Shown in pieces: positions 62,109 to 64,000 of a stretch of 64,000 nucleotides of DNA. Position numbers and translations under genes: made by a program. Source of the DNA: Mariniphaga sp040772505 (lineage in GTDB: Bacteria > Bacteroidota > Bacteroidia > Bacteroidales > Prolixibacteraceae); assembly GCA_040772505.1 (NCBI GenBank), contig JAXGYA010000007.1, forward strand, positions 111,289 to 175,288, in the 5' to 3' direction. The notes beneath the pieces are model-generated. The model worked only from the letters and a program-made list of their open reading frames with translations. It had not been told where the DNA came from and did not search any database. Every line of letters starts with the position of its first letter. Positions within the stretch are counted from its first letter, which is position 1.

Positions 62109-62650
62109 AAAATCCAGGTGAATATACCATATACACCATCGGACATTCGACACACACTTTTGACGAATTCCTAAATATGCTTCAATCCTTTAACATTGAA
62201 GTTGTTGCAGACATTCGCAGTTTGCCGGGTTCACGAAAATTTCCACAGTTCAATAAAGAAAATCTGGAAACTTCATTAGAAAACAATGGAATCAAATATT
62301 TGCATCTGAGTGCTCTGGGCGGAAGACGAAAAGTAAAAAAGGATTCAAAAAATAACCGCTGGCGGCATAAAGCGTTCAAAGGTTATGCAGATTACATGGA
62401 AACCCGTGAATTTGAAGCAGGCACAGAAAATCTGGAACAGATTGCAATGAGGCAGACCATTGCCATTATGTGCTCTGAGGCAGTCTGGTGGAGGTGCCAC
62501 CGCTCCATGGTATCCGATTATCTGAAAGCTAAAGGCTGGAAAGTGCTGCATATCATGTCAAAAGGAAAAACTCAGGAACATCCCTATACAGCTCCGGCAA
62601 TTGTGAGAAACGGGCATGTCTCCTATTCGGACAAAGAACTGTTTGATTAA
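62105..62650 (+). CDS. DUF488 family protein
   Basis: 181 aa. Family motifs: 'YTIGHSTHTFDEFLNML', 'VVADIRSLPGSRKFPQFN' and 'IAIMCSEAVWWRCHRSMVSD', with the conserved Cys...Glu and CHR set. DUF488 proteins are small cytoplasmic proteins of unknown biochemistry that often occur near DNA-repair or stress genes. The 4-bp overlap with the SMUG-type glycosylase gene suggests a shared pathway (inference). Confidence 0.88.
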   Translation: MKNPGEYTIYTIGHSTHTFDEFLNMLQSFNIEVVADIRSLPGSRKFPQFNKENLETSLENNGIKYLHLSALGGRRKVKKDSKNNRWRHKAFKGYADYMETREFEAGTENLEQIAMRQTIAIMCSEAVWWRCHRSMVSDYLKAKGWKVLHIMSKGKTQEHPYTAPAIVRNGHVSYSDKELFD

Positions 62651-62855
62651 TAAAAAACGGGTAAAGTGCACTGCGCTCAACAAAACAAACAGACAAAATG
62701 TTAACAATACTAATATTGAGTTCATAAAAATTGAGCCCGCTCTAAAAAGTAAATATTGCATAAATACCACCTAACACTTTTTGAAGTGGCTCATAAATAG
62801 AGATAAAGTAGCTGGGATAAGGATATATTTACTGGGAAAATAAAGACAAAATGTT

Positions 62856-63140
62856 ATGGCAAGAATTGAGCAGGAAGAAAATGGCAAAAAAGGGAGATTC
62901 ATCATTTATGATAACGATAATTTTGCAGGTGAGCTGACATATATCTGGGATGATGAAACAAAATTCATTGTTGACCATGTGGGTGTAGAATCCCGGTTCA
63001 ACGGGAAAGGCTATGGCAAGCAACTGGTTATGCGGGCTGTGGAATTTGCAAGAGAAAAGAAAGTGAAAATTGTACCTGTCTGTCCGTTTGTCAAAGCATT
63101 GTTTGAAAAAATCGAAAGTATCCGGGATGTAAGATTCTGA
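62856..63140 (+). CDS. Small GNAT-like acetyltransferase (YidJ/YjdJ, PF14542 type)
   Basis: 94 aa. The acetyl-CoA loop region reads 'VGVESRFNGKGYGKQLVMRA' and the C-terminal family block 'KKVKIVPVCPFVKALFEKIE' with the conserved Cys-Pro-Phe. The shortened GNAT fold is typical of this group, whose substrates are not known. It is a single gene flanked by 205- and 138-bp spacers. Confidence 0.88.
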   Translation: MARIEQEENGKKGRFIIYDNDNFAGELTYIWDDETKFIVDHVGVESRFNGKGYGKQLVMRAVEFAREKKVKIVPVCPFVKALFEKIESIRDVRF

Positions 63141-63278
63141 AAGCCTTCACTTCGTTTCGGCTGTATTATGGGTTATCTAAATTAAATATTTTTCATTTAT
63201 CTTTAGAACAAAAAAAACAAGGTATTCCAACCATCTGTTTTTTGAATATTGTTATAGCTTTATCAACTTTATACTCAA

Positions 63279-63980
63279 ATGAAAAAAATCAATAGAACAA
63301 CCCTCTTTCTGCTGCTGACATTTGGCATCAGCTATACTTTAGCGGCTATTTTTAAAACGGTTGGCTGGGGCTACAACGACAGCCTTATATTCACCATTTT
63401 TGGCATTGTCTATATGTTCATTCCTGCACTTTGTGTTGTGATTGTTGAAAAAGTGATTCATAAAGAGAAGCTAAATCCGAGCCTACTCATCTCATTCAAA
63501 TTTAACAAGTGGTTTTTGTATGCCTGGCTGATTATGCCGGCAATCAGCTTTCTGACGTTGGGTATCAGTCTGTTGTTTCCCGGCGTTACTTACAGCAGTG
63601 ACATGGCCGGTATGATTGAGCGATATGAGAACCTGATTACGCCCGAACAAATTGAGCAAATGAAAATATCGCTGAAGAATCTGCCTGTTCACCCCATTTT
63701 CCTAACAACGGTTCAGGGACTTATTGCCGGAGCAACAATCAATGCGGTTGCGGCTTTTGGTGAAGAACTGGGCTGGCGCGGATTTTTACTGAGAGAGTTC
63801 AAAGCGATGCATTTTCTAAAAGCATCGCTGATTATTGGTTTTATCTGGGGAATATGGCATGCTCCGATTATCCTGATGGGGCATAATTATCCGCAGCATC
63901 CGGCAGCCGGGGTTTTGATGATGACAATACTTTGCATTTTGCTAACTCCTCTGTTTATATATGTTACCATTAAACCCTAA
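63279..63980 (+). CDS. CPBP family intramembrane metalloprotease, probably truncated
   Basis: 233 aa, shorter than the usual 270-300. About six membrane helices. Motif 1 'FGEELGWRGFLLREF' (EExxxR) and motif 2 'FIWGIWHAPIILMGHNYPQH' are present. Motif 3 (HxxxN in the last helices) is missing: the frame stops at 63978 just after 'LFIYVTIKP'. An inverted repeat starts at the same place (63976-63995), so the 3' end may have been replaced by an inserted element. The normal family act on membrane anchors or provide bacteriocin self-immunity. Confidence 0.8.
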   Translation: MKKINRTTLFLLLTFGISYTLAAIFKTVGWGYNDSLIFTIFGIVYMFIPALCVVIVEKVIHKEKLNPSLLISFKFNKWFLYAWLIMPAISFLTLGISLLFPGVTYSSDMAGMIERYENLITPEQIEQMKISLKNLPVHPIFLTTVQGLIAGATINAVAAFGEELGWRGFLLREFKAMHFLKASLIIGFIWGIWHAPIILMGHNYPQHPAAGVLMMTILCILLTPLFIYVTIKP

Positions 63981-63995
63981 CTCCGCTCCGTTAGG
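63976..63995. repeat. Short inverted repeat at the window edge
   Basis: CCTAAC-TCCGCTCC-GTTAGG, 6-bp perfect stem, overlapping the stop codon of the CPBP gene. It may be the edge of an insertion that continues beyond the window. Confidence 0.4.
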
Positions 63996-64000
63996 TAGTC

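Noticed and set aside
1..64000. tRNA, rRNA, tmRNA genes, riboswitches and CRISPR arrays
   Set aside because: No T-loop GGTTCGAnTCC with a cloverleaf context, no rRNA signature, no regularly spaced repeats and no recognised riboswitch core were seen by reading. A tRNAscan/Infernal run would settle this.

Overview
The window looks like chromosomal DNA of a member of the Bacteroidota, probably a Bacteroidales/Marinilabiliales-type anaerobe. The DNA is AT-rich. Many genes are preceded by the Bacteroidota -7 box TAnnTTTG with very short leaders, several start at TTG, and Shine-Dalgarno sites are mostly absent. Lineage-typical families are present: DUF4837 lipoprotein, DUF2027-Smr protein, S46 dipeptidyl-peptidase, a long SecA (1105 aa) and a long-form QueA.

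Layout. 1-1884: end of cysE and an RNA methyltransferase. 1936-7251: a compact signalling locus, described below. 7455-9251: argS. 9252-15985: an accessory island built from broken mobile elements (a split IS91 transposase, an IS630 transposase remnant, a tyrosine-recombinase remnant) carrying a nuclease/ADP-ribosylglycohydrolase gene pair, an acyltransferase-like gene and a DUF4143 ATPase. 15972-37036: housekeeping genes (lgt, secA, mnmA, yicC, gmk, nadD, plsC, an amino-acid permease, an exported methyltransferase, a serine hydrolase, a TPR protein, RNase P RNA, DUF2027-Smr, queA, pepD, a secreted alpha/beta hydrolase). 37403-39001: membrane proteins. 39109-50674: folate/one-carbon and envelope genes (5-FTHF cyclo-ligase and fhs divergent from a shared region, a secreted repeat protein, ispE, gcvP, an MBL hydrolase, pcm, a Gfo/Idh-like protein, an exopolysaccharide sugar transferase, metF). 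50663-55469: DUF4837 lipoprotein and a tatA-rseP-dxr-M23 peptidase cluster. 55635-63980: S46 peptidase, rnhA, aconitase, a SMUG-type DNA glycosylase coupled to DUF488, a small GNAT-like protein and a CPBP protease cut short at the window edge.

The most interesting region is 1936-7251. It encodes a 46-aa double-glycine leader peptide on the minus strand, missed by ordinary gene calling; a divergent exported TPR-CHAT caspase-like protease with the His/Cys dyad intact; and, convergent to it, an ECF sigma factor whose gene overlaps that of a single-pass TPR membrane protein with a repeated anti-sigma-like cytoplasmic part. The peptide gene and the sigma gene share a near-identical promoter-like block (AGGGTTACCTTTT, then CATTTT, then GATT, same spacing) found in no other intergenic stretch I saw. 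A leader element of the peptide gene recurs twice downstream of the CHAT gene, once followed by a decayed start (ATG, two codons... stop). I infer one regulon: sigma factor, membrane anti-sigma, periplasmic caspase-like protease and GG peptide. This is reminiscent in logic of the protease/anti-sigma/sigma arrangement of type III-E CRISPR loci, but with no CRISPR component here.

No tRNA or rRNA genes and no CRISPR array were seen. All family assignments come from reading motifs, not from database searches.
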